A stretch of DNA of 64,000 nt from Lysobacter sp. Root916 (lineage in GTDB: Bacteria > Pseudomonadota > Gammaproteobacteria > Xanthomonadales > Xanthomonadaceae), in the NCBI RefSeq assembly GCF_001429785.1, contig NZ_LMJF01000001.1, forward strand, positions 757,734 to 821,733, read 5' to 3'. Position numbers and translations under genes: made by a program. The notes beneath the pieces are model-generated. The model saw nothing but the letters and a program-made list of their open reading frames with translations, was not told the origin of the DNA and did not search any database. Positions 1-7,743 of the stretch are shown in pieces (the first letter of the stretch is position 1; every line of letters starts with the position of its first letter).

Positions 1-855
1 CTCCAGCGCGGTCAGGCCGCGCCGGATCAGGACCTGGTCCCAGCGTGCGCGGTCCTGGTCCAGCAGCAGCACCGGCGTGCCGGCGGCGTCGACGCGGGCA
101 CGGGCGCGCGAGGCCTGGATTTCCATCAGCGCGGCCAGGCCGTGCACTTCGGGTTCGCGCGGCACCAGCTCGGCGACGATGCGGCCCAGGCGCAGCGCTT
201 CCTCGCACAGCGCCGGGCGCATCCAGTCGTCGCCGGCGGTGGCCGAATAGCCTTCGTTGAAGATCAGGTAGATCACCGCCAGCACCGAGGCCAGGCGTTC
301 GGCGAGTTCGTCGCCGCGCGGCACTTCGAAGGGCACGCGCGCTTCGGCCAGGGTGCGCTTGGCGCGCACGATGCGCTGGGCCACGGTCGGTTCCGGTACC
401 AGAAACGCGCGCGCGATCTCGTCGGTGGTGAGGCCGCCGAGCAGGCGCAGGGTCAGGGCGACGCGCGCCTCGGTCGACAGCACCGGGTGGCAGGCGGTGA
501 ACACGAGCCGTAGCAGGTCGTCGCCGATGTCGTCGTCGATGGCCGCCTCGAACGCGGCCTCGGCGTCGTCCTGCCAGTCCTCCAGTTCGTAGCCCAGCTC
601 CTCGTACTTGCGCTGCTGCAGTTTGCTGCGGCGCAGGCGGTCGATCGCGCGGTGCTTGGCGGTGGCCATCAGCCAGGCGCCCGGATTGTCGGGCACGCCG
701 GTCTCGGGCCAGCGCTCCAACGCCGCGACCAGGGCATCCTGAGCGAGTTCTTCGGCCAGGCCGACATCGCGCACCATGCGCGCCAGGCCGGCGATCAGGC
801 GTGGCGATTCGATCCTCCAGACGGCATCGATGGCGCGGTGGGTGTCGGTGGTCAT
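1..855 (-). CDS. ECF sigma factor, ECF42 type (C-terminal end outside window)
   Basis: RNA polymerase sigma factor that would direct transcription of its own neighbourhood. The visible 285 residues hold sigma region 2 (about residues 10-80, including the GAWLMATAKHRAIDRLRR stretch) and region 4 (about 115-175, with DEIARAFLVPEPTVAQRIVRAKRTL as the helix-turn-helix, split here only by reading). A long extra C-terminal part follows (FNEGYS, then LCEEALRLGR), as in the ECF42/DUF6596 class, which lacks a classical anti-sigma gene. Those proteins usually run to about 400 residues, so roughly 120 are off the window. The start is the ATG at 855. The gene is the last of a minus-strand operon with three YCII/DGPF genes, the genomic context typical of ECF42. 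Group assignment is from context plus architecture; the sigma-factor call itself is safe. Confidence 0.9.
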   Translation of the reverse strand, partial: MTTDTHRAIDAVWRIESPRLIAGLARMVRDVGLAEELAQDALVAALERWPETGVPDNPGAWLMATAKHRAIDRLRRSKLQQRKYEELGYELEDWQDDAEAAFEAAIDDDIGDDLLRLVFTACHPVLSTEARVALTLRLLGGLTTDEIARAFLVPEPTVAQRIVRAKRTLAEARVPFEVPRGDELAERLASVLAVIYLIFNEGYSATAGDDWMRPALCEEALRLGRIVAELVPREPEVHGLAALMEIQASRARARVDAAGTPVLLLDQDRARWDQVLIRRGLTALE

Positions 856-884
856 GCGGTCCGTCTTCGTGATGGCGGTAGGGC

Positions 885-1409
885 TTACTTTTCGGACAGA
901 GCCTTGAGCGAGGCCAGGCCAGTCTCGAAATCGCGTCCGATCATACGGTCCATATTGAAGAAAACGCCCATGAGTTTGGTCATGTAGGCGGCCGGGCCCT
1001 GCATGGTCCAGGTCACCCGGGTGGCGTCGGCCTGCGCGACCGCGGCGAACTCGGCGATGTTGTGGCTGACGAAGGGCTTGCTGAAGTCGAGCTGGATGGT
1101 GGTGCGGTCCGTGCGGGTGTCGGTGATTTCCATGCGGCCGGCACCGGCCTTGCCTTTGCCCTCCCAGGCGTAGGTCGCGCCGCGTCCGCTGGCGGCACCG
1201 CCGATCTCGCGGCGCATGTCGGGCTCGAGCTTTTCGTAGGGCGACCAGTCGCGCCAACGGCGGAAGTCGTTGACGTGGGCGAGGATGGTTTCGGCGGGGG
1301 CGTGGATGACCAGGCTGCGTTCGATGTGCAGCGTGCTCGGCCGGGTGGCGGCATAGATCAGCACGGCGACCACGATCAGGGCGAGCAGGGACAGGGTGAG
1401 TGCGAGCAT
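885..1409 (-). CDS. SRPBCC (polyketide cyclase/START-like) protein with N-terminal membrane anchor
   Basis: A 174-residue protein. Residues 1-23 are a single hydrophobic segment (LALTLSLLALIVVAVLIYAA). An SRPBCC fold follows, recognisable by the opening IERSLVIHAPAETILAHVNDF and the WSPYEKLEPDM segment. Such domains bind hydrophobic ligands in a deep pocket; the ligand here is unknown. The anchor suggests attachment to the inner membrane, but the orientation was not determined. It lies 15 bases downstream of a YCII gene and 29 bases upstream of the sigma factor, so it is almost certainly co-transcribed with them. SRPBCC proteins recur beside ECF42-type sigma genes. No enzymatic residues can be named. 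Confidence 0.85.
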   Translation of the reverse strand: MLALTLSLLALIVVAVLIYAATRPSTLHIERSLVIHAPAETILAHVNDFRRWRDWSPYEKLEPDMRREIGGAASGRGATYAWEGKGKAGAGRMEITDTRTDRTTIQLDFSKPFVSHNIAEFAAVAQADATRVTWTMQGPAAYMTKLMGVFFNMDRMIGRDFETGLASLKALSEK

Positions 1410-1424
1410 GAGGGTGGTTCCGGT

Positions 1425-1847
1425 TTAGTTGCGCTGGCCGATGCCGGTCTGCATGTCGCGCAGGCCTGCGGCGGCTTCCTGTACATCGGCGGGGAAATCG
1501 GCCAATTCCTGGACCTGGCGGATCTCGATGGTTTCGTTGTCCGAGCCCGGGCAACGCTGGGCCCAGGCGATCGCTTCCTCGCGCGAGGCGACGTCGATCA
1601 TCCAGTAACCGCCCAACACTTCCTTGGCCTCGCTGAAGGGACCATCGGTGACCTTGGGCTTGCCGCCGGCGAAGGACACGCGCGCGCCCATCGACGGCGG
1701 ATGCAGCCCGTCCAGCGCGATCAGCACGCCGGCCTGCTGCAGGGCCTGGTTGTACTCCATCATCGCCGCGACGCGGTCGGCGGGCGGGGAGGTGCCGGGC
1801 TCGGCTTGTTCGTAGCCCTGGGGAATCATCAACATCATGAAGCGCAT
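1425..1847 (-). CDS. YCII-related (DGPF domain) protein 3
   Basis: A 140-residue single-domain YCII/DGPF protein, opening MRFMMLMIP and containing VTDGPFSEAKEVLGGYWMID, the DGPF signature plus the conserved Gly-Gly-Tyr/Phe-Trp strand. YCII domains adopt a ferredoxin-like fold with a conserved His/Asp pair; their reaction is unknown in most cases. The ATG at 1847 was chosen over an upstream in-frame start at 1991 because the family begins at MRFM and a CGGAG ribosome site lies just ahead. It is one of three DGPF paralogues in this operon. It sits downstream of the VOC gene after a 150-base gap with no second TGTCGA promoter, so it probably depends on readthrough. Confidence 0.9.
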   Translation of the reverse strand: MRFMMLMIPQGYEQAEPGTSPPADRVAAMMEYNQALQQAGVLIALDGLHPPSMGARVSFAGGKPKVTDGPFSEAKEVLGGYWMIDVASREEAIAWAQRCPGSDNETIEIRQVQELADFPADVQEAAAGLRDMQTGIGQRN

Positions 1848-1997
1848 GGTGCGGCTCCGGTGGTGGCGGAAAAGCGGCGCGGCGAGCGACGTGGCAAGGC
1901 TACGCCGCGCGCCAGGGGGAGGGGTATTCGTGGGCGAGGGCCGCGCGTACGCGGCGCGAATGCGGGAGTGCGACGGCTCCCGCGTTCGCAAGGCCGC

Positions 1998-2417
1998 TCA
2001 GGCGGTCTTTTCGCAGTTGATCAGCCAGCTCACGCCATAGGCATCGGTCACGCAGCCGAAGCGTTCGGCCCAGAAGGTCTGCTGCAGCGGCATGGTGATC
2101 TGTCCGCCTTCCGACAAGCCCTGGATGATGCGTTCGGCGTCGGCCGCGGAGTCTAGGTTGAGCGAGATCGACATGCCCTTGATGCCCTGGTACGGATACT
2201 CGGGCGTCGCGTCGGAGGCCATCAGCACCCAGTCCTTGGCGGCCAGGCGCACGTGCATGACTTTGTTCTTGTCGGCGGCGGACATGCCTTCGCAGCTGCC
2301 GTCCGGCGCCTCGCCGTAGCGCAGCAGCAGTTCGATCTTGCCGCCCAGCAGTTCGGCGTAGCGGTGGAAGGCTTGTTCGGCGTTGCCGTCGTAGCTCAGG
2401 TAGGGACTCAGGTACAT
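1998..2417 (-). CDS. VOC family protein (PhnB-like glyoxalase fold)
   Basis: A 139-residue VOC protein of the PhnB/3-demethylubiquinone-methyltransferase-like type. It opens MYLSPYLSYDGNAEQAFHRY and ends with WAERFGCVTDAYGVSWLINC, the usual closing strand of the family. VOC proteins bind metal or small ligands in a paired beta-alpha-beta-beta-beta barrel; PhnB-like members have no settled reaction. Its stop is 150 bases from the next gene and its start only 26 bases below the preceding YCII gene. Together they form a YCII-YCII-VOC-YCII-SRPBCC-sigma operon. VOC proteins are common companions of ECF42 clusters, which suggests a shared response to a toxic small molecule (inference). Confidence 0.88.
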   Translation of the reverse strand: MYLSPYLSYDGNAEQAFHRYAELLGGKIELLLRYGEAPDGSCEGMSAADKNKVMHVRLAAKDWVLMASDATPEYPYQGIKGMSISLNLDSAADAERIIQGLSEGGQITMPLQQTFWAERFGCVTDAYGVSWLINCEKTA

Positions 2418-2443
2418 GGTGGGCTCCGGTGTGGGTGGGGGGA

Positions 2444-2794
2444 TCAGGGACAGCCGGCGTCGCCTTCGGCGATGCGATGGATCTGGCTGGTGCCGTCGCC
2501 GGCGATCTCCAGGAAACGCCGGGTCTGTTCGATCGCCGCCGCGGTGGATTCGGCTTCGATCAGGGCGTAGCCGGCGATCACTTCCTTGGCCTCAGCGTAG
2601 GGACCGTCGGTGACGGTGATACGGCCCGCAGTCAGGCTGACGCGCGCGCTGCCCTGTGCGAGCAGACCGCCGGTGTGCAGCAGGCTGCCGTCCTTGAAGC
2701 CTTGCTCGATCAGGGCGCCCATGCGCTGTTGCTGCTCCGGGCCGAAATCGGCGGGCTTGGTCGGGTCGGGGGTGTAGATGGTCAGGAACTTCAT
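2444..2794 (-). CDS. YCII-related (DGPF domain) protein 2
   Basis: A 116-residue YCII/DGPF protein. It opens MKFLTIYTPD and carries ITVTDGPYAEAKEVIAGYALIE, a DGPY variant of the DGPF signature. The start at 2794 is the only one that fits the family; the same frame stays open far upstream, but that stretch is not protein-like. It has its own upstream promoter copy at 2848-2874, so it may be transcribed both from that site and by readthrough from the first YCII gene. The downstream VOC gene follows after 26 bases. It diverges clearly from its two YCII neighbours, which suggests an old duplication with separated roles rather than a recent copy. Confidence 0.9.
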   Translation of the reverse strand: MKFLTIYTPDPTKPADFGPEQQQRMGALIEQGFKDGSLLHTGGLLAQGSARVSLTAGRITVTDGPYAEAKEVIAGYALIEAESTAAAIEQTRRFLEIAGDGTSQIHRIAEGDAGCP

Positions 2795-2847
2795 CGCGTG
2801 CTCCGTGGCGGTGATGCGGGTTGGGTTTCGACGCTGTATGGGAGTGC

Positions 2848-2874
2848 GACGAACGGGGGCGGGCGGAATCGACA
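2848..2874 (-). promoter_or_regulatory. Candidate ECF42 promoter, internal to the operon
   Basis: Read on the minus strand, TGTCGA (plus coordinates 2869-2874) is followed after exactly 17 bases by CGTC (2848-2851), about 54 bases before the ATG at 2794. The same arrangement occurs at 3401-3427, and the spacer sequences are also alike. From memory, ECF42 promoters in Streptomyces carry TGTCGA at -35 and CG[A/T]C at -10, which fits both sites. Confidence 0.6.
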
Positions 2875-2901
2875 AGCGCGCCGAATCGATTTCGTCGGAC
2901 G

Positions 2902-3327
2902 TCAGTGGCGGGCGGCGCTCTCGGCGCGCAGGCGCTGTTCCTGCGCGCGCAGTTCGGGGGTGAGTTCGGCGCCGAAGTCCTCGGCCTCGAAGACCTGGCG
3001 AATCTCGATCTCCGATTCGTCCTCGCAGGGATTGGGGCAACGCTTCACCCACTCGATCGCTTCTTCCTTGGATTTGACCTGGATCAGCCAGAAGCCGCCG
3101 ATCATTTCCTTGGTTTCCGGGAACGGGCCGTCGATCACGCTGCGCCGTTTGCCGAAGAAGCGCACGCGCGCGCCCTTGGATGAGGGGTGCAGGCCTTCGC
3201 CGGCCAGCAGCACGCCGGCCTTGACCAGCTCCTCGTTGTACTTGCCCATCGCGGTCAGCAGTTCTTCGCTGGGCATTTCGCCGGCTTCGCTGGCGGCGTT
3301 GGATTTGACTATCACCATGAATCGCAT
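2902..3327 (-). CDS. YCII-related (DGPF domain) protein 1, first gene of the ECF42 operon
   Basis: A 141-residue YCII/DGPF protein. It opens MRFMVIVKSNAAS and carries SVIDGPFPETKEMIGGFWLI, the classical DGPF motif. A charged tail rich in Glu and Arg (residues 118-141) follows. It resembles the third YCII protein more than the second. The ATG at 3327 is preceded by a GGAG-type site and by the operon promoter at 3401-3427, and it replaces an upstream in-frame start at 3570 that reads through the promoter. DGPF proteins are the characteristic partners of ECF42 sigma factors and have been proposed to take part in sensing, because no anti-sigma factor is encoded. That role is untested here. Confidence 0.9.
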   Translation of the reverse strand: MRFMVIVKSNAASEAGEMPSEELLTAMGKYNEELVKAGVLLAGEGLHPSSKGARVRFFGKRRSVIDGPFPETKEMIGGFWLIQVKSKEEAIEWVKRCPNPCEDESEIEIRQVFEAEDFGAELTPELRAQEQRLRAESAARH

Positions 3328-3400
3328 CGTCGTGTCTCCGGGTCGAGTGAGGAGCGTCGTCCGCGTTCGGCGGTGGTTTGACGGCGCTCTTACCCAGGAC

Positions 3401-3427
3401 GACGAACGCAGGCGCGCGGAATCGACA
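3401..3427 (-). promoter_or_regulatory. Candidate ECF42 promoter at the head of the operon
   Basis: On the minus strand TGTCGA (plus 3422-3427), a 17-base spacer and CGTC (3401-3404) sit about 74 bases before the first ATG of the operon at 3327. Spacing and both boxes match the internal site at 2848-2874 exactly. This makes it the likely main promoter, read by the sigma factor encoded at the end of the same operon. Confidence 0.65.
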
Positions 3428-3523
3428 AGGAGTGCGAAATAAATTCCCAATCGGCGCGGTTGCCCCTGGGCGGGGCCCGGTGCTAGCGTGCCGGCTCCCG
3501 CCACGGACCCTAAGGCCGCCCCG

Positions 3524-4102
3524 ATGAAGTCGCTCAAGTATCTGATCCCGCTCGCTTTTCTGGCCAGCACCGCGGCGGTCGCCGCGCCCGAGACCTACGA
3601 GATCGACCCCTCGCACACCTATCCCAGCTTCGAGGCCTCGCACATGGGCGTGTCGCTGTGGCGCGGCAAGTTCAATTCCTCCAGCGGCCAGGTCGTGCTG
3701 GACAAGGCCAAGGGCGCGGGCACGGTTGAGGTGACGGTGGACGTCAACAGCATCGACTTCGGCCACGACAAAATGAACGAGCACGCGCGTGGCGCGGATC
3801 TGTTCGACGTCGCCAAGTACCCGACCGCCACCTACAAGGGCAAGCTCGAGGGCTTCGTCGACGGCAATCCGACCAAAGTCGTCGGCGAGCTCACCTTGCA
3901 CGGGGTGACCAAGCCGCTGGAACTGAAGATCAATTCCTTCAAGTGCATCCCGCATCCGATGCTCAAGCGCGAGCTGTGCGGCGCCGATGCGCTGGCCACT
4001 TTCCAGCGCGACGCGTTCGGCATCTCCGCCGGCAAGGACTGGGGCTTCAGCATGGACGTGACCCTGCGCATCCAGGTCGAAGCGGTGGCCAAGGCCAAGT
4101 AA
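3524..4102 (+). CDS. YceI family periplasmic protein
   Basis: A 192-residue YceI protein. Residues 1-21 form a signal peptide ([20 protein letters not shown]), so the product is periplasmic. The YceI lipocalin-like barrel follows, recognisable by [20 protein letters not shown] at the start and the [12 protein letters not shown] block near residue 130. YceI proteins bind long polyisoprenoid chains such as ubiquinone precursors. Their genes are often induced by base or oxidative stress. The ATG at 3524 was chosen because it begins the signal peptide; the frame is open from 3488 but that part is not signal-like. It starts about 100 bases beyond the ECF42 promoter, in the opposite direction, and there is no evidence that it shares that control. 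Confidence 0.93.
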   Translation: MKSLKYLIPLAFLASTAAVAAPETYEIDPSHTYPSFEASHMGVSLWRGKFNSSSGQVVLDKAKGAGTVEVTVDVNSIDFGHDKMNEHARGADLFDVAKYPTATYKGKLEGFVDGNPTKVVGELTLHGVTKPLELKINSFKCIPHPMLKRELCGADALATFQRDAFGISAGKDWGFSMDVTLRIQVEAVAKAK

Positions 4103-4143
4103 GCGCGGCCCGCCTCGATGCCTACCGTGCCAGGAGCATGAGC

Positions 4144-4623
4144 ATGAACAACGAACCGCAAGCCGAACACCGCTGGCTGCATCGTCTGGTCGGCGAATGG
4201 GAAGGCGATGGCGAGATGCCGGCGGCGCCCGGCGAAGCGGCCACCACCTGGCGCTCGCTACAGAGCGTGCGCAAGATCGGCGAGCTGTGGATCCAGTGCG
4301 AGACGCGCATCCAGATGGCGGACGGCGGCGCGGACATCATGCAGATCACCCTGGGCTACGACACGGCCCAGGGCCATTACGTGGGCGTGTTCGCCGGCAG
4401 CATGATGTCCAACCTGTGGATCTACCAGGGCAAGGTCGAGGCCGACGGGCGCACGCTTACGCTCGATACCGAGGGTCCGGACTTCGGCAGCGGGCAGACC
4501 CGCAGGTTCCAGGACATCGTCGAGCTTATCGACGACGACCGCCACGAGCTGCGTTCGCGCATGCTCGGCGACGACGGCCAATGGCAACCGGTGATGACGG
4601 TGCGTTACCGACGCACCGGCTGA
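4144..4623 (+). CDS. DUF1579-type protein
   Basis: A 159-residue protein of the DUF1579 type, a lipocalin-like beta-barrel of unknown function. Features seen are HRWLHRLVGEWEGDG at the start, the TLGYDTAQGHYVGVFAGSM core and a closing VMTVRYRR strand. Two ATGs compete, at 4138 and 4144. AGGAG at 4132-4136 has a proper 7-base spacing only to 4144, so that start is given; using 4138 adds two residues. It has no signal peptide and follows the YceI gene after about 40 bases, possibly in the same transcript. No reaction can be assigned. Confidence 0.82.
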   Translation: MNNEPQAEHRWLHRLVGEWEGDGEMPAAPGEAATTWRSLQSVRKIGELWIQCETRIQMADGGADIMQITLGYDTAQGHYVGVFAGSMMSNLWIYQGKVEADGRTLTLDTEGPDFGSGQTRRFQDIVELIDDDRHELRSRMLGDDGQWQPVMTVRYRRTG

Positions 4624-4719
4624 GCGCCTTTCGCGGCCGCGACTGCGGTCGCGACCGCGGCACTTGTCAGCGCCGCGGCCGGGCGGCAGTGTCGGGGCTT
4701 TGCACAGGAGAGCCCCGGC

Positions 4720-6141
4720 ATGTCGCGTGCGCTATCGGCCTTGAGCCTCGTTGCGGCGATCGCCGCGTCCTTGTGGTCCGGCGCCAGCCCGGCCGCGCCG
4801 GCGGCCGACGAGGCCGCGTTCCGCGCCTTGTATCGCGAACTGGTCGAGATCAACACCACCCGTTCGGTCGGCAGTTGCACGCGCGCGGCGCAGGCGATGC
4901 AGGCGCGCCTGCTCGCGGCGGGCTTGCCGGCGCAAGACGCGCGCATCCTGGCGCCGGCCGACCGACCGCAGGACGGCGCCCTGGTCGCGGTGCTGCGCGG
5001 CCGCGAGCGCACGCTCAAGCCGCTGTTGCTGCTGGCGCATATCGACGTGGTCGAGGCCCGGCGCGAGGATTGGGAACGCGATCCCTTCACCCTGGTCGAA
5101 GAGGACGGCTGGTTCTACGCGCGCGGCGCCAGCGACGACAAGGCCATGGCCGCGATCTTCACCGACAGCCTGGTGCGCTATCGCCAGGCCGGGTACGTGC
5201 CGCGCCGCGACATCAAACTGGCCCTGACCTGCGGCGAGGAAACCCCCGACGTGTTCAACAGCGTCAAGTGGCTGATGCAGACCCAGCCCGAGACGCTGGC
5301 CGCCGGTTTCGCGCTCAACGAAGGCGCCGGCGGCGAGCTGCGCGACGGCAAGCCGCTGGCCTTGCAGATCCAGGCCGGCGAGAAGGTCTATCAGGATTTC
5401 GAGCTGAGCGCCCGCGACGGCGGCGGCCACAGCTCCCGCCCGACCCGCGACAACCCGATCACGCGCATGGCCGTCGGCCTGGAGCGGCTGGGTGCGTATC
5501 GCTTCCCGATCGCCCTCAACGCGGCCACGCGCGCCTACTTCGAGGCCCAGGCCGGCCTGTCGGCCCCGGCGATCGCGGCCGACATGCGCGCGGTGCTGGC
5601 CGATGGGTCCGACGAGAAAGCGGCCGAACGCCTGTGGGCGATCAATCCCGGCTGGAACAGTTCCTTGCGCACCACCTGCGTGGTCACCCAGATCGAGGGC
5701 GGACACGCGCCCAACGCGCTGCCGCAGCAGGTGCGCGCCAACGTCAACTGCCGGATCCTGCCCGGCGTGCCGGTCGAGGAAGTGCGTCAGACCCTGGTGC
5801 GCGTGCTTGCCGACGAACGCATCGCGGTGGCCGCGCACGGCGAGCCGGGCATGGCCACCAGCGTGCCGCCGTTGTCGCCGCGCATCCTCGGCCCGGTACG
5901 CGAGGTCGCCGACACGATCTGGCCTGGGGTGGCGATCGTGCCGACCATGGCCACCGGCGCCACCGACGGCCGCTTCCTCAACGCCGCCGGCATTCCGACC
6001 TACGGTTTGTCCGGGCTGTTCCACGATGCCGAAGGCAGCCGCGCGCACGGGCTCAACGAACGCATCCGGGTGCGCTCGCTGCTGGACGGGCGGCGTTTCC
6101 TGCACGAGATCGTGCGCCGTTACGCCGACGCCGCGGATTGA
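4720..6141 (+). CDS. M20 family zinc metallopeptidase, secreted
   Basis: A 473-residue dizinc peptidase or amidohydrolase of clan MH. An N-terminal signal peptide (about residues 1-26) is followed by the catalytic half. Residues LLLLAHIDVVEA give the first His and the Asp, GASDDKAM gives the bridging Asp and TCGEE gives the catalytic Glu pair. The dimerisation or lid domain follows at about 210-330 (GGHSSRP, NPITRM), and the second catalytic segment returns near the C terminus (GLSGLFHD, AHGLNERIR). GGAGAG upstream of the ATG at 4720 supports the start. The length fits secreted M20 carboxypeptidases of Xanthomonadaceae. Likely substrates are dipeptides or N-acylated amino acids in the periplasm. 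Confidence 0.93.
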   Translation: MSRALSALSLVAAIAASLWSGASPAAPAADEAAFRALYRELVEINTTRSVGSCTRAAQAMQARLLAAGLPAQDARILAPADRPQDGALVAVLRGRERTLKPLLLLAHIDVVEARREDWERDPFTLVEEDGWFYARGASDDKAMAAIFTDSLVRYRQAGYVPRRDIKLALTCGEETPDVFNSVKWLMQTQPETLAAGFALNEGAGGELRDGKPLALQIQAGEKVYQDFELSARDGGGHSSRPTRDNPITRMAVGLERLGAYRFPIALNAATRAYFEAQAGLSAPAIAADMRAVLADGSDEKAAERLWAINPGWNSSLRTTCVVTQIEGGHAPNALPQQVRANVNCRILPGVPVEEVRQTLVRVLADERIAVAAHGEPGMATSVPPLSPRILGPVREVADTIWPGVAIVPTMATGATDGRFLNAAGIPTYGLSGLFHDAEGSRAHGLNERIRVRSLLDGRRFLHEIVRRYADAAD

Positions 6142-6208
6142 ACGGCACGCCGATAGGCGATGCCGGGCCGGGGCTGGGTGCCCCGGCCGGCGACCACAGG
6201 GGAGGCCC

Positions 6209-6466
6209 ATGGAAATCCTGCTGCACACCACCGAACTCGGCGACGGCGCGACCGTCGCCAACGCCAGCGTCGACGATTTCGCCGAACTCATCGCGCAAAC
6301 CTCGCACCTGGGGCTGGTGCACTACCTCGTCTACGACGAGCGCGACGTCCGCCTGGTCGCCAGCAGCGATCCGGGCATCGCGGCGAAAATCGCGCAGTCG
6401 GACGTGCCGGACAACCTGCTGAGCTTGCTGAGCGCGTTGCGGGCCGCCGGCACCTGCGCGTCCTAG
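6209..6466 (+). CDS. Conserved-looking small cytoplasmic protein, family not recognised
   Basis: An 85-residue acidic protein with a GGAGG ribosome site at 6201-6205, four bases before the ATG (a short spacing). It has no signal peptide, membrane segment or Cys pair. Codon use is like its neighbours (third-position G/C throughout), which favours a real gene. I do not recognise the family; the mixed alpha/beta pattern (ILLHTTEL, LVHYLVYDERDVRLVAS) suggests a small compact fold. It lies between the M20 peptidase and a RidA gene, all on the plus strand. Confidence 0.6.
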   Translation: MEILLHTTELGDGATVANASVDDFAELIAQTSHLGLVHYLVYDERDVRLVASSDPGIAAKIAQSDVPDNLLSLLSALRAAGTCAS

Positions 6467-6554
6467 CCCAACGCACGCATCGCCGCCGCGCGCGCCGGTG
6501 CTATCGGTGCGCGTCGGGCGATAATGCCCGCCTCCCCAGCGAACGAGGTGCAGC

Positions 6555-6899
6555 ATGATCCAGCGTTTCGAGGTCGGTCCGCGGATGTCGGAGATGGCCG
6601 TACACAACGGCACGGTGTACCTGGCCGGCCAGATCGCCGACGACGAACATGCCGATATCGGCGAGCAGACCCGCCAGGTGCTGGCGGCGATCGACGCCCT
6701 GTTGGCCCAGGCCGGCAGCGACAAGTCGCGCATCCTGCGCGCGCAGATCTATCTGGCCGACATCGGCGATTTCGCCGGCATGAACGCGGTCTGGGACCAG
6801 TGGGTGGTGGCCGGCCGCACGCCGCCGCGCGCGACCGTGCAGGCGGCGTTGGCGAATCCGAACTGGAAGATCGAGATCGTGGTGACCGCGGCGGTCTGA
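6555..6899 (+). CDS. RidA family protein (YjgF/YER057c/UK114)
   Basis: A 114-residue RidA-family protein. RidA proper deaminates reactive enamine/imine intermediates released by PLP enzymes. Visible signatures are YLAGQIADD in the second strand, KSRILRAQIYLADIGDF in the middle and PPRATVQAALANPNWKIEIVV, where the Arg after PP is the carboxylate-binding residue of deaminating members. That Arg is present. The sequence is closer to the RidA subfamilies that carry a shortened N terminus than to E. coli RidA. Trimeric cytoplasmic location is expected from the family. GAGG lies ahead of the ATG at 6555. Confidence 0.9.
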   Translation: MIQRFEVGPRMSEMAVHNGTVYLAGQIADDEHADIGEQTRQVLAAIDALLAQAGSDKSRILRAQIYLADIGDFAGMNAVWDQWVVAGRTPPRATVQAALANPNWKIEIVVTAAV

Positions 6900-6925
6900 G
6901 GGGTTTCGCGTCGCGACGTTGAGGC

Positions 6926-7720
6926 TTAGCCCTCGTCGCGACGCCCGGCCTCGGCCGCGGCCAGGAACGCATCCAGCAGCGGCCGTCCGGGCATCAGGTC
7001 CGGAAAGCGCGTGTCGTGGAACTCCGGATGCCATTGCACGCCGACCACGAAGGCGGCCTTGGGCGCGCGCACGCACTCGGGGATGCCGTCCTCGGACCAG
7101 GCCTCGACCTCCAGGCCTTCGCCGAGCCGACGGATGCCCTGGTGATGGATGGAATTCACCCGCGTGCCTTCCTGCGGCGGATACAGACCGGCCAGCCATC
7201 CATCGGCCTGCACGCGCAGCGGGTGGGCGTGCTCGTCGTAGCGATCGGGCAGGTAGTGCACGCTGCGGGTGGCGCCGCCGGCGACCAGGTCCTGATACAG
7301 GCTGCCGCCATAGGCCACGTTGATCAGCTGCATGCCGCGGCACACGCCCAGCACCGGTTTGCCGGCGGCGACGAAGGCGCGCAGCAGCGACAGCTCGAAG
7401 CGGTCGCGGTCCGGATCGGTGCTTTGCAGCATCTCGCTGGGCTGTTCGCCGTAAGCGACCGGGTCGATGTCGGCGCCGCCTTGCAGGATCAGGCCGTCGA
7501 AGGAGTGCGCGTACTCGCGCACCGACAGGTCGCTGCGCTGGACGTCGCCGTGCGGGTCGACGGTGGGGATCATCGCCACCAGCGCGCCGGCCGACATCAC
7601 CCAGTGCGCCATCGACTGCTCCAGGTATTGCAAGGTCTTGTTGCGAAAGCCGTACTGCGCCGGCAGGTTGCGCATCAGCCGCGGGGACAGGCCGATCATC
7701 AGTTTGCGCGGAGTGGACAT
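6926..7720 (-). CDS. Class I glutamine amidotransferase-like hydrolase (peptidase C26, PuuD-like)
   Basis: A 264-residue enzyme of the gamma-glutamyl hydrolase/C26 type. It has the nucleophile elbow PVLGVCRGMQLINVAYGG (Cys in GVCRG) near residue 110, and the catalytic His-Pro-Glu near residue 230 (GVQWHPEFHD). PuuD members hydrolyse gamma-glutamyl-GABA in putrescine breakdown, and the length fits. The ATG at 7720 begins STPRKLMIGLSPR; upstream in-frame sequence is the antisense of another reading frame and was discarded. The gene is co-oriented with a YbdK-type gamma-glutamyl ligase-like gene whose stop lies 23 bases upstream. The pairing of a gamma-glutamyl ligase fold with a gamma-glutamyl hydrolase suggests a linked cycle (inference). 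Confidence 0.9.
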   Translation of the reverse strand: MSTPRKLMIGLSPRLMRNLPAQYGFRNKTLQYLEQSMAHWVMSAGALVAMIPTVDPHGDVQRSDLSVREYAHSFDGLILQGGADIDPVAYGEQPSEMLQSTDPDRDRFELSLLRAFVAAGKPVLGVCRGMQLINVAYGGSLYQDLVAGGATRSVHYLPDRYDEHAHPLRVQADGWLAGLYPPQEGTRVNSIHHQGIRRLGEGLEVEAWSEDGIPECVRAPKAAFVVGVQWHPEFHDTRFPDLMPGRPLLDAFLAAAEAGRRDEG

Positions 7721-7743
7721 GGACGGCCTCGTGGGATGAGCGA

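Noticed and set aside
4197-6422. A 741-residue plus-strand frame overlapping DUF1579 and the M20 peptidase
   Set aside because: Out-of-frame shadow with an Arg/Ala/Gly-only composition; the two real genes in other frames have clear domains.
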